From Spirochaetia bacterium UBA6919 (GTDB taxonomy: Bacteria; Spirochaetota; UBA6919), in assembly GCA_002450905.1 (NCBI GenBank), contig DKAT01000024.1, forward strand, positions 64,014 to 111,402: DNA of 47,389 nucleotides, in the 5' to 3' direction. The notes under the pieces are model-generated. The model saw only the letters and a program-made list of their open reading frames with translations, searched no databases and had not been told where the DNA came from. Made by a program: the position numbers and the translations under genes. Of this stretch, positions 24,641-33,543 are shown piece after piece (position 1 is the stretch's first letter; each line of letters begins with the position of its first letter).

Positions 24641-26422
24641 TTAGAGACGAGTGATTAGCAGGGTGAAGTCATCTATAAATGGATTGCCCTCTGTAAATCG
24701 CTCAACTTCCTCCTTAAATTCTTTGATTAACTCATCTGGGGGGAGATGGTGATTATTTTTAAAAAACTCGATTGTCCTCTCCTCCTCAAATTGTTCACCA
24801 TTAATTTTTTCAGCTTCAGTGATTCCATCCGTATACAATATTAATATATCACCCGGATCATAAAAAACCACTTTTTCTTCAAAATAAGTTCCCTCAAGAA
24901 CACCCAGAGGCTTTCCAAATCCTTTTATTATATCTACTTTATGGGATTTATTTCTGTAAAGAAGTTGATTGTTGTGCCCAGCGGAAACATATGTAATGGC
25001 ATGATTAAATATATCTACCAGAAAATAAGCTGAGGTGACAAACATTCCTGATTCTGAGTCAGAAATAAGTCTCTCATTAGTTGTTGTGATGACCTTTTTT
25101 GGATTTGGATCATGATTGGCTTCAGTGCGGATAGTGTTTCTAGCCAGTGCCATGAAGAGGGATGCGGGGATTCCTTTTCCAGATACATCTGCAATGACAA
25201 GTGCAAATTTATGTTCATCAATGGGGATATAGTCATAGAAATCACCTCCCACTTCTTCTGCTGGGATATTAATACCCTGGATTTGTATGTTTTGAGGTGT
25301 TATGAAAGTAGTCGGAAGGATTTTTTGCTGGATGAGATAGGCAACTTTTAATTCTTGTTTAATTTGATTTTGTGCTATAACGGATTCGTGTAATTTAAGA
25401 TTGACATATGCTTGGGAGAGATTATTTGAGAGATTTCCCAGGAGTCTCAGATTGAAAGAAAATATTGATTTATCATCTCCTGCACCGCAAATGATGAGTA
25501 TACCAAAGATGTTATCCTCTGTGAATAATGGTGACATTATGATTGGTTGGGATAATGAGATATTATTTAAAAAAGAAAATTGCTGTGGTAATGGATTTTC
25601 AAGTTGAATGGGTGTTAATTCATTTTGGAAACAGATTTCCATTGATTTTGTGAGAGGAAATTGTTTGATGGAATTGGGTAAATTTTGTACTCCATAATAA
25701 TAAGAAAGAGAAAATATTTTTGTAGTTGGATTAAATAAATATAAAAAAGATGCTTTTGCGCTAAATTCTTTATGAATGAAATTTAGACAAAGAGGACTCA
25801 GTTCATCTAACGAGATTGAGAAATTAACAAGATCATTAAATTCATATAAAATACTGAGTTCCTTTACACGATGTTGGAGGGTATGACGGGTTTTTGTAAG
25901 CTGGTGGTATAAATCAGTGTTGTTAATAGCTATGGCAGCTTGATCAGCTAGATAACTGAGGGTATTAATATATTTTTCATTGAGATACGTTTCGGATAAA
26001 ATATTTATAGCTTCTAAGACACCGACTAGCTTATTTTTAACTTTCATGGGGACGCACATGAGGTTTTTTGTGATATTATTTGTTTTTTGATCAACTTCCT
26101 TAAATATTCTTGGGTCGTTTTGAGCATCCCTGACCAAGATGGGTTCGCCTGTTTCAGCAACGAGACCTGCAATTCCTGTTCCTATAGGTACTGATATTTC
26201 TTTAATAATCTCTTTTTTATTTCCAGAAACTACATAGAAATTAAGGAATTTTTCTGTATCATCGATTAGAAGGAGGGAAGATGCTTCAGCATGGAGGAAT
26301 TCCTTGGCTGTATCCATTATTGCTTCGAGAAGAGATGGAAGATCAAGAGTTGAATTAATCAGATTGGAGATACGATCGAGTGATTCAAGGTCCAGATCAA
26401 CTCCTTCATATTTTGTGTTCAT
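24641..26422 (-). CDS. GAF-domain PP2C/SpoIIE-type (RsbU-like) protein phosphatase
   Basis: Signalling protein that would dephosphorylate a Ser/Thr-phosphorylated target, typically an anti-sigma-factor antagonist. Residues 20-165 form a GAF domain (ASSLLLIDDTEKFLNF, GTGIAGLVAETGEPILV). A more diverged second GAF-like region covers about 190-345, followed by a helical linker of AYLIQQKILPTT type. The PP2C domain covers 365-590, with metal-binding Asp in EEVGGDFYDYI and IADVSGKGIPASLFMAL, then YVSAGHNNQLLY and ILYTDGITEA. The start overlaps the MBL gene stop by 4 bp (ATGA). No partner anti-sigma or STAS gene is in the window. Confidence 0.94.
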   Translation of the reverse strand: MNTKYEGVDLDLESLDRISNLINSTLDLPSLLEAIMDTAKEFLHAEASSLLLIDDTEKFLNFYVVSGNKKEIIKEISVPIGTGIAGLVAETGEPILVRDAQNDPRIFKEVDQKTNNITKNLMCVPMKVKNKLVGVLEAINILSETYLNEKYINTLSYLADQAAIAINNTDLYHQLTKTRHTLQHRVKELSILYEFNDLVNFSISLDELSPLCLNFIHKEFSAKASFLYLFNPTTKIFSLSYYYGVQNLPNSIKQFPLTKSMEICFQNELTPIQLENPLPQQFSFLNNISLSQPIIMSPLFTEDNIFGILIICGAGDDKSIFSFNLRLLGNLSNNLSQAYVNLKLHESVIAQNQIKQELKVAYLIQQKILPTTFITPQNIQIQGINIPAEEVGGDFYDYIPIDEHKFALVIADVSGKGIPASLFMALARNTIRTEANHDPNPKKVITTTNERLISDSESGMFVTSAYFLVDIFNHAITYVSAGHNNQLLYRNKSHKVDIIKGFGKPLGVLEGTYFEEKVVFYDPGDILILYTDGITEAEKINGEQFEEERTIEFFKNNHHLPPDELIKEFKEEVERFTEGNPFIDDFTLLITRL

Positions 26423-27348
26423 ACACTCACTTCAAGACGTTCTCTTGCAAAGAAGACTATGATATTATTGTCACCCATTTGTTTAGCCTTATCAATTGTT
26501 TGGACTTGGAGTGCGTCTAGTTCTTTATCAGAGCGTACGGGATCGTGATGGAATAGTGCAAGTTTCTTGCATCGGGTGAAAATACCAGCCTGGATAGCGT
26601 GTTCGATGGTGCTGTGTCCCCATCCTACTTTGGTCTTGTATTCTTCCTGAGTATATTGAGCATCAAAGACAAGGAGATCCGTTCCTTCAGCGAAGTCGAG
26701 GATTTTCTGATTCTGTGCTTTGACGTACTGTTCAGCTTCGTGAATGGCTTCGTCATCAAAATGGTCATGATTTTCTTGTTCAGATCTTTTTTCTGCAAAA
26801 ATATTTCTATAGGGTTCATTGTCATATAGAGTAACAATGGTTTTATTTTTATATGTAATTCTGTATCCAAGACATAGGATAGGGTGGTTTAGATAACAGG
26901 TTGATACTTTAAAGGGTCCCAGTTCGAATTCCTCTTCTCTGATTTCTTTAAACTTGATATCAGCACGTAGTTCATTGAGTTTGATAGGGAAGTAGGAATA
27001 TGCCATTTGTCCTGAGACTATTTCCTCGAGTTTTTTTCCCATGGCGTTTACAGGACCGTGGAAATTGATTTTAGAAGAGGGGATGAATGCAGGTCCGAAG
27101 AATGGAAACCCCTGGATGTGATCCCAGTGGGTGTGTGTCAGTAATATATTGATATGAAGAGGACCTTCTGGCAAATCATTTGAAATGAGGTAATTTCCTA
27201 ATTCTCTGAGTCCAGTACCTGCATCTATGATTAATAGCTCATTTTTATCGCCTCTGATTTCAATACAAGAGGTATTTCCACCATACTTTACTGTTTTTGG
27301 TCCAGGAGTAGGGACTGAACCACGAACACCCCAAAATCTTAATTTCAT
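26419..27348 (-). CDS. MBL-fold metallo-hydrolase, possible cyclic nucleotide phosphodiesterase
   Basis: The 309-residue protein has the metallo-beta-lactamase signature LLTHTHWDHIQGFPFF near residue 72, the N-terminal WGVRGSVPTPGP typical of this subgroup, a third-site region at LNHPILCLGYRI, the bridging Asp in LVFDAQYT, and the last His in LALFHHDPVRSDKEL. GWGHSTIEHAIQ is also characteristic. Members with this N-terminus are annotated as phosphoribosyl or cyclic-nucleotide phosphodiesterases, or occur next to PAS/GAF signalling proteins, which fits its overlap with the GAF/PP2C gene. The real substrate is unknown. Confidence 0.88.
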   Translation of the reverse strand: MKLRFWGVRGSVPTPGPKTVKYGGNTSCIEIRGDKNELLIIDAGTGLRELGNYLISNDLPEGPLHINILLTHTHWDHIQGFPFFGPAFIPSSKINFHGPVNAMGKKLEEIVSGQMAYSYFPIKLNELRADIKFKEIREEEFELGPFKVSTCYLNHPILCLGYRITYKNKTIVTLYDNEPYRNIFAEKRSEQENHDHFDDEAIHEAEQYVKAQNQKILDFAEGTDLLVFDAQYTQEEYKTKVGWGHSTIEHAIQAGIFTRCKKLALFHHDPVRSDKELDALQVQTIDKAKQMGDNNIIVFFARERLEVSV

Positions 27349-27368
27349 TTATCTATTGAACTCCTTAT

Positions 27369-28241
27369 TTATTCTTGTTGAATTTTTAAGAAAACAGATG
27401 CATTTTTAATTTCATTTGAGATTTCATCGAGCCAGCTTGATAAAATGTCTTCGGTAAGGTGTAAGTAATTGAGAAGATCCTGATTTTGATTATTTTTACT
27501 GTAATCACCACTGAAACCGATGTTATTGTGATTACAATATAAATTTGCAAGGCTTACGCTATAGATCATTTGGCGGATATTTTCACTGCATTCACTGGGA
27601 TTATGGTGGTAATAAATACTTTCTATGATATTTGGAGAGAGAGACCATTTTTCAGCAATCAATTTTCCAATTTCACAGTGATTAATACTTAATATTTCCG
27701 TTTCCACCTCGTGTAATGTTTTTCCTGTTTGCTCAGATTTTTTTATGATTTCTAGATATTCTTCCTGTAGGGCATGGTCTAAAATAACTTTTCCAATATC
27801 ATGGAGGAAACCACAGATAAAATACTCTTCGTGTTCCTCTGGAACTACCCCTAAATGTTTTGCGATGAGTTTTGACAAAACCCCTGTTCCCAGGGAATGT
27901 TTCCAGTATCCATGAACGTCAAGTACCATCCAGCTCCGTTTTGCCTGGGTACCCATCATCGGGACGACAGCAGTAGTCAGGGCAAGATTACGAATAGTAT
28001 TGACACCGAGGAGGATAATGGCTTTGACAATGGAAGTGACTTTTGTAGAGAGGGAATAATAGGCGGAGTTGACTAACTTGAGGACTTTTCCAGTTAAGAT
28101 GGGATCGAGGCTTATGACTTTGTTGAGTGAATTTGGGGATGCGTATGGATCTTGGGTGACTTCAAGTATTTTTGCTACACTTGTAGGGAGGCTTGGAATT
28201 TCGTCAACGTGTTTTAATATTTTATCGATCAACTGGGACAT
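27369..28241 (-). CDS. HDOD-domain signalling protein
   Basis: The 290-residue protein opens with LPSLPTSVAKILEVTQDP-like sequence, the usual HDOD start, then LTGKVLKLVNSAYYSL and AIILLGVNTIRNLALT. An HD-like helix CGFLHDIGKVILDHAL sits near residue 145, with HHNPSE later. HDOD proteins relate to the HD phosphodiesterase superfamily but usually work as signalling scaffolds in motility and stress pathways. Here the HD pair in LHDIGK is kept, so catalysis is not excluded. It is the first of three same-strand signalling genes (20 bp to the MBL gene). Confidence 0.92.
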   Translation of the reverse strand: MSQLIDKILKHVDEIPSLPTSVAKILEVTQDPYASPNSLNKVISLDPILTGKVLKLVNSAYYSLSTKVTSIVKAIILLGVNTIRNLALTTAVVPMMGTQAKRSWMVLDVHGYWKHSLGTGVLSKLIAKHLGVVPEEHEEYFICGFLHDIGKVILDHALQEEYLEIIKKSEQTGKTLHEVETEILSINHCEIGKLIAEKWSLSPNIIESIYYHHNPSECSENIRQMIYSVSLANLYCNHNNIGFSGDYSKNNQNQDLLNYLHLTEDILSSWLDEISNEIKNASVFLKIQQE

Positions 28242-28351
28242 TGTTTAACCTATTTAAAAATAACTTTATAAATCAATACAACACACAAGAAACATCGGTT
28301 AAAAGATATATAATATTTATTGAATAACAAAACAATAATAATATTTTAAAG

Positions 28352-29071
28352 CTAATTCGATAATACATAATATAAGATATTTATACCAAATTGAATAGCA
28401 CTTTTCCGCACATTATCAGGATCTTTATGAACTTGTTTTGGTTCCCAGCCATCCATGATATCTGCGTTAAATAAATACATTAGTACCAGGCGTTTTTCGA
28501 TAAATAACCCGTAGGCCGTCGCAATTTTGTTATCGTGTTTATGGATTTTTGGAACAGCATTAAATTTATAGTAAGAAGAAAATAGGGGAAAATTCTTTGT
28601 CAATTCAGTGATAACAACTTTATTTGATGATTTGATTTGATAGTTTATTTTAGGGGGAAATTTCCCTTTTGAAAACCATTTAAGTTCGGGATACAGATCG
28701 GCAAGTGCTTTTCTAAAACTTGTATCCATGCCATAGTCATCGTTTGCCAGAAGAAATCCGCCGTTTTCAAGGTATGTGCGAAGATTCTTTAATTCATATT
28801 TATCGAGAAGTATTTTTCCATGACCGTTTAATATGAGGAAGGGTCTGGAAAATAATTTTACACGGTCTTTTAAGTCCACATCATCGGGTTCAGGAGCAAT
28901 GGATAAGGGAGTCAACTCATTCACTCTGGATATAAAATGACGTACAGCCCCTTTGACACTATACCAATCCCCTCCACGATATTTGACTATACCTAATTTT
29001 ATTTGTTCAGCAAACCCTTGTTGGGATAATATTAATAGGATTAATATTGTAATAATTGAAAATGTTTTCAT
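28352..29071 (-). CDS. DUF4159-type exported protein
   Basis: The 239-residue product has a signal peptide ending near QQGFAEQ (about residue 22). The mature part matches the DUF4159 pattern: LGIVKYRGGDWYSVKGAV, a glutamine-amidotransferase-like fold with FLILNGHGKILLDKYELKNLRTYLENGGFLLANDD, and YLFNADIMDGWEPK near the end. The domain is often found in organisms with gliding or large cell-envelope systems. Its function is not known. It lies 110 bp upstream of the HDOD gene on the same strand, perhaps as a separate unit. Confidence 0.85.
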   Translation of the reverse strand: MKTFSIITILILLILSQQGFAEQIKLGIVKYRGGDWYSVKGAVRHFISRVNELTPLSIAPEPDDVDLKDRVKLFSRPFLILNGHGKILLDKYELKNLRTYLENGGFLLANDDYGMDTSFRKALADLYPELKWFSKGKFPPKINYQIKSSNKVVITELTKNFPLFSSYYKFNAVPKIHKHDNKIATAYGLFIEKRLVLMYLFNADIMDGWEPKQVHKDPDNVRKSAIQFGINILYYVLSN

Positions 29072-29285
29072 ATTGAATATAATTGACTTTCTATATGATA
29101 TTGTTTATCATATCCGTGTTATTTAATTTGATTTTGGGGTGTTTTATAAATTGATTCACCTCTGTAATGGAATATATATATCATTATAAATATAACATGA
29201 ATAACCAATATATCATGAAATATAGTGATATTCAAGTATCGAGTCAAGTTCCAATGGATTTTTTCATAAATAAGTTGAGGTTATC

Positions 29286-30305
29286 ATGATCGACCAGTTG
29301 AGTGCGATTAAAAACAGGGCTCAGGAAAATATTAATAAAGTTTCTTCTGAAAAGGATCTTGAGCAGTTAAGAGTAGATTTTCTTGGAAAGAAAGGGGAGT
29401 TGACCCAGGTATTAAAGTCTCTTGGGATTCTGGATGAGGAGATGCGTCGTAAGGTTGGACAAATTGCCAATGAGATCAAAGAATTTCTTCAGCAGGAAAT
29501 CCAGGAGAAAAAACAATACTTTCAAAATCAGTTTCAACAAAAGAAATTAAGAGAGGAGACTATTGATATTACCCTTCCAGGCAGAAAACCCCCGAGGGGC
29601 CATGTCCATCCCATTACTCAGATTATTTCCGAGATCACTCATATTTTTAAACGTATGGGATTTCAGCTGGCAGAGGGTCCGGAGCTTGAGGATGAGTATT
29701 ATAATTTTGATGCTCTCAATTTACCCCCGCATCACCCAGCAAGAGATGATCATGATTCTTTTTATATAACTTCTAAAAAGCTTTTAAGGACACAAACTTC
29801 TCCAGTTCAAATCAGGGTAATGGAAAAACAGAAGCCTCCCCTTGCGATTATCTCACCTGGACGATGTTTTCGAAGAGATGCCCAGGATGCGACGCACTCC
29901 CACACGTTTCATCAGATTGAAGGATTATCTGTTGATAGGAATATTTCTTTCGCTGATTTAAAAGGAGTATTACACCTCTTTGGGAAGCAGATGTTCGGTT
30001 CCAAAACAAAAGTAAGATTTAGACCTGATTTTTTCCCATTTACAGAACCCAGCGCAGAGTTTGCTGTGAGTTGTTTTATTTGTGGAGGAAAGGGATGTCG
30101 TGTTTGTAAGAAGACTGGTTGGATTGAGATTGGGGGCTGTGGACTTGTGGATCCTGCGGTCTTTGGATTTGTCAATATTGACCCTGAGATTTATTCTGGA
30201 TATGCCTTTGGAATGGGCATTGAACGGCTTGCTATGGTTCGATACGGTATTCCAGACATCCGATTATTCTATGAAAATGATCTTCGGTTCCTGAAACAAT
30301 TTTAA
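29286..30305 (+). CDS. pheS: Phenylalanyl-tRNA synthetase, alpha subunit
   Basis: Catalytic subunit of the (alpha-beta)2 enzyme that charges tRNA-Phe. The 339 residues show an N-terminal coiled coil (1-85), HPITQIISEI, motif 2 in CFRRDAQDATHSHTFHQ near residue 200, FRPDFFPFTEPSAE, and motif 3 in GFGMGIERLAMVRYGI-like sequence (YAFGMGIERLAM near 315). The GGKGCRVCKKTGW segment is a common variant, not an insertion. AAGTTGAGG precedes the ATG. pheT does not follow, since a pirin gene does, so the beta subunit must be encoded elsewhere. Confidence 0.98.
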   Translation: MIDQLSAIKNRAQENINKVSSEKDLEQLRVDFLGKKGELTQVLKSLGILDEEMRRKVGQIANEIKEFLQQEIQEKKQYFQNQFQQKKLREETIDITLPGRKPPRGHVHPITQIISEITHIFKRMGFQLAEGPELEDEYYNFDALNLPPHHPARDDHDSFYITSKKLLRTQTSPVQIRVMEKQKPPLAIISPGRCFRRDAQDATHSHTFHQIEGLSVDRNISFADLKGVLHLFGKQMFGSKTKVRFRPDFFPFTEPSAEFAVSCFICGGKGCRVCKKTGWIEIGGCGLVDPAVFGFVNIDPEIYSGYAFGMGIERLAMVRYGIPDIRLFYENDLRFLKQF

Positions 30306-30366
30306 ATAGGTTGAAACTTTTTTTTATTTCTGTTGACTAATTTATATAGAGAATTAGGAGGCAAAG

Positions 30367-31098
30367 ATGAATACTAAATTAAAATTAAATGCCATGGAAA
30401 CAATTGATGGAGACAGTGCACGGATAAAAAGGCTTTTCCCAACGCATTTTCTATTGAATTATGATCCTTTTGTCTTATTGGATGAGTTTTTTGTAGAAGA
30501 AGGGTCAGGATTTCCTACTCACCCACACCGTGGATTTGAGGCCATTACCTATATGCTGGACGGGGCATTTCGTCACAAGGATAATTTGGGAAATAATACC
30601 GTCGTGACGGGGGGTGGTATACAGCGATTTACGGCAGGGAAAGGGTTATTACACTCTGAGATGCCTGAAGCACGTGGTATCAATCATGGATTTCAATTAT
30701 GGATCAATCTCCCTGGACGTTTGAAGAAAATAGATCCTGAATACCAGCAGGTTGATGCAAAAGATATCCCAGAAACCAAAAAAGATGGTATAACTGTAAG
30801 AACTATCGTTGGTAATTCCTCTCCTGTATTGATTAAAACAGATATTTTATACCAGCATATATTATTAGAAAAAGACTCAGAATATACTATTCAAAAAAGT
30901 CCCTCTCAAAATGGTTTTATATACCAGCACTATGGAAAATTATTGATTGATAGTGATGATATTGGATCAGGGGAGGCTTATTTCCTTGAAAATAATACTA
31001 TCTTCACTTTGAAAGCAATAGAATCATCTGGATTTATCCTTCTTTTAGGGCAACCTCACAATGAACCCATTATCCAGAGAGGTCCTTACGTAGATTAA
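30367..31098 (+). CDS. Pirin family protein
   Basis: Bicupin iron protein. The 243 residues contain the N-terminal cupin with FPTHPHRGFEAITYMLDGAFRHKDNLGN near residue 50. This has the His-x-His and Glu metal ligands and is followed by the family hallmark GGGIQRFTAGKGLLHSEMP and FQLWINLP. The C-terminal cupin is degenerate, as usual in pirins. Some pirins have quercetinase activity and others act as redox-sensing regulators; nothing here favours one. GAATTAGGAGG gives a strong ribosome site 61 bp after pheS. Confidence 0.95.
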   Translation: MNTKLKLNAMETIDGDSARIKRLFPTHFLLNYDPFVLLDEFFVEEGSGFPTHPHRGFEAITYMLDGAFRHKDNLGNNTVVTGGGIQRFTAGKGLLHSEMPEARGINHGFQLWINLPGRLKKIDPEYQQVDAKDIPETKKDGITVRTIVGNSSPVLIKTDILYQHILLEKDSEYTIQKSPSQNGFIYQHYGKLLIDSDDIGSGEAYFLENNTIFTLKAIESSGFILLLGQPHNEPIIQRGPYVD

Positions 31099-31255
31099 TG
31101 ATATATTATTCATAGTAATAGTACTTAGTAATAAATATATCAATAATTGAGAAGGTCTCATTTCTCATTAAAATAACCTAAAGAATTATTTACAATTTCC
31201 GAAAATAAATTTGTATTCTGGATAAATTAGATATTTTATAAAGGGTTATACAATT

Positions 31256-32872
31256 ATGTTATTAAAAAACATTATTTTATTAACAAGTCTATTATTAGCA
31301 ATATGCTTGCCATATAATTCCTATACTAATAAGAAAAGAAATTCAAAAATTGCCAAAAATCCTCCTTCTATAAAGAAAACAAAATCAGATAATACGGGTA
31401 AATCTTTATCCAACAAGACGGAAGGCAAGATAGATGAACTTGATTATTACAAAGAAATCATAAATTTTGGTACCTCCTCTAAAAGAATTTGGCTTCTTCA
31501 GGAAATAGAACGAAAGAAAAAACTCTCTTACTATCCTTTGCTAGAAGATATATTAAAAAATGAAAAAAACGAAATTGTGATTCAGAAAGGAATCGAGACA
31601 ACAGTTAAACTAAACTTAAAGCAATTCGCTGAACATATTGCAAAATATTTATATTCACCCAATAATAATCTGCAAATCCAAGTTGTCGAAGCTCTTGGAG
31701 AACTGGAACACATTAAGTCTGCACAAAATATACTGGCTCTCGCGAAAGAATCACAGAATAAATGGTTGGTTGATGTTTCTATAAAGGCATTAGGAAAGAT
31801 GAAATATAAATATGCCTTGCCATATATGTATCAACTCTTTTTTAAAAATGATTTGGTGTCTGAGACTAAAGTTTCAATATTATTAGCTATTGGATATATG
31901 AAAGACCCGTCTTCAATTGATTTCCTTGACAAGATTCTTGGAGATACAAAGCTTTCCACTGTACAGAGATCTTACGCTGCCAATGCACTTGGGCAAATTG
32001 GTGGACAAAAAGCTATTTTAGTCCTTCAGAAATATAAAAATGACAATGATCCAAAAGTTCTTTCCGCAGTAATAACATCTTTCAAGCATCAAAAATCTTT
32101 TGAAGCTTATAATATTATTTACCAGTCGTTGAAGAGCGATAACCCATCAATAAGATTTACAGCCTTAAATGCTATAGCTGAATATAAGAATCCTGAATCC
32201 TTTAAAATACTGAATTATATATTGTATAATGATGATAATTTTAAGGTCAGAGTCAAGGCAATTGAGGTATTGAATAAAATTGGTGGGCTGGAAGTAGAAA
32301 AATTATGGGATAAAGAGATAATTAGTAATAAAACTGGATTAAAATGGTATATTATAGATTCAATTCAATTTCTTGACAAGCAAACAGCAGTTAAAATACT
32401 TATCAAAGCCTTTAAGGATGAAAAGAAACTCAATTTTCAAAATAAAATCCTCGTCAAGCTCTTTGAAGTCAGTCAGGATGAAGCCATAAGTTTCATTGAC
32501 AATAAAATTATGATTATGGATGACAAGAAAAGCCTGACTCTAATGCTATATTCCATTGCTCACATTTATAAAAATCTTACTGTAAAAGCAGCAACGCCAT
32601 TAAAAAAATATCTTCATCACTCTAATCCACATGTCAGAAGGTATGCATATCATTATATCCTTTTAAATACTACACCTGAGACGTTATCAATATGTATTCA
32701 GTCGCTCAGGGAGGAGGATAATCAGGAAGTCATACTTTACGTTATGCAGTTATTCAGAGAAAAGAAGATCAAAAGTTCAATTCCTATGATCAAGTCTGCA
32801 TTTCTTCAATCAAAAAATCCAATTATTAGGAAGGAAGCGGAAAATGTTATCCGTTACCTAGATTCAATTTAA
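31256..32872 (+). CDS. Exported HEAT-repeat protein
   Basis: The 538-residue product has a signal peptide (about residues 1-22; the Cys at ICLPY could be a weak lipobox), then a Lys/Ser-rich linker to residue 60. About a dozen HEAT-type helix pairs follow: LQIQVVEALGELEH, WLVDVSIKALGKMKY, TVQRSYAANALGQIGG, PSIRFTALNAIAEYKNPES, FKVRVKAIEVLNKIGG, HVRRYAYHYILL, PIIRKEAENVIRYL. Such solenoids bind proteins; no catalytic domain is present. It lies upstream of the UDG gene by 11 bp, so the three genes to 34703 probably form one operon. Confidence 0.85.
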   Translation: MLLKNIILLTSLLLAICLPYNSYTNKKRNSKIAKNPPSIKKTKSDNTGKSLSNKTEGKIDELDYYKEIINFGTSSKRIWLLQEIERKKKLSYYPLLEDILKNEKNEIVIQKGIETTVKLNLKQFAEHIAKYLYSPNNNLQIQVVEALGELEHIKSAQNILALAKESQNKWLVDVSIKALGKMKYKYALPYMYQLFFKNDLVSETKVSILLAIGYMKDPSSIDFLDKILGDTKLSTVQRSYAANALGQIGGQKAILVLQKYKNDNDPKVLSAVITSFKHQKSFEAYNIIYQSLKSDNPSIRFTALNAIAEYKNPESFKILNYILYNDDNFKVRVKAIEVLNKIGGLEVEKLWDKEIISNKTGLKWYIIDSIQFLDKQTAVKILIKAFKDEKKLNFQNKILVKLFEVSQDEAISFIDNKIMIMDDKKSLTLMLYSIAHIYKNLTVKAATPLKKYLHHSNPHVRRYAYHYILLNTTPETLSICIQSLREEDNQEVILYVMQLFREKKIKSSIPMIKSAFLQSKNPIIRKEAENVIRYLDSI

Positions 32873-32883
32873 ATAACATCGCA

Positions 32884-33543
32884 ATGCAAAAAGATTTATC
32901 GGATAAGTCTAATATTAAACCTGATAATGAAAAAGCATACGTCGAAATTATCAATTCTAAGTCAATAGAGGAATTCAAACAAAAATTACGTAATTTTCAT
33001 TGTACCCGATGTCCTTTGTCAAATGATATAGTTCAATTTCCTACGACTAGCCGAGGTAATCCTAATTCTAATATCATGATTGTTGGAGAAGCTCCAGGTC
33101 ATAATGAAATGGTGAAGGGAATTCCTTTTGTTGGAAAGGCAGGACAAGTGATGGATCTTCTGCTTTCTTCTATCAGTATATCAAGTGAACTGGATGTGTA
33201 TATCACAAACATTTGTCGATGCAGACCCAGGGACAATAGAGCACCACATACCAGTGAAGCACAAACTTGTATTACCTATCTTAAAAAAGAGATTGAACTT
33301 ATAAAGCCGAAATATATATTAACGATGGGTGCAACTAGTGCAAAATATTTATTAAGCAATAACTTAACAGGTAAGTCTATGGGAGAGATAGTTGGTCAAT
33401 ACTATTACTCACAGGAGTATCCGGATTCGAAGTTTCTTGTATTGTATCACCCTGCAGCACTAATTTACAATAAAAAACTTAAAATACCTATGATAGAGCA
33501 TCTTAATCAATTTAGAGATCTGATATTCAAGGATAATACATGA
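32884..33543 (+). CDS. Uracil-DNA glycosylase, family 4 type (iron-sulfur)
   Basis: Removes uracil from DNA in base excision repair. The 219 residues have the [4Fe-4S] ligands C-T-R-C near residue 40 and C-x15-C in the CRPRDNRAPH region. Motif 1 is MIVGEAPGHNE followed by GIPFVGKAGQVMD, motif 2 appears as YHPAAL, and ITNICRCRPRD is the classic family-4 stretch. The acidic start MQKDLSDKSN is longer than usual. The stop overlaps the next gene's ATG (ATGA), so translation is coupled to the aminotransferase gene. Confidence 0.94.
   Translation: MQKDLSDKSNIKPDNEKAYVEIINSKSIEEFKQKLRNFHCTRCPLSNDIVQFPTTSRGNPNSNIMIVGEAPGHNEMVKGIPFVGKAGQVMDLLLSSISISSELDVYITNICRCRPRDNRAPHTSEAQTCITYLKKEIELIKPKYILTMGATSAKYLLSNNLTGKSMGEIVGQYYYSQEYPDSKFLVLYHPAALIYNKKLKIPMIEHLNQFRDLIFKDNT

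Noticed and set aside
30060..30140. Cys-rich segment of PheS as a zinc-finger insertion
   Set aside because: GGKGCRVCKKTGW-like sequence is a common variant in bacterial PheS.
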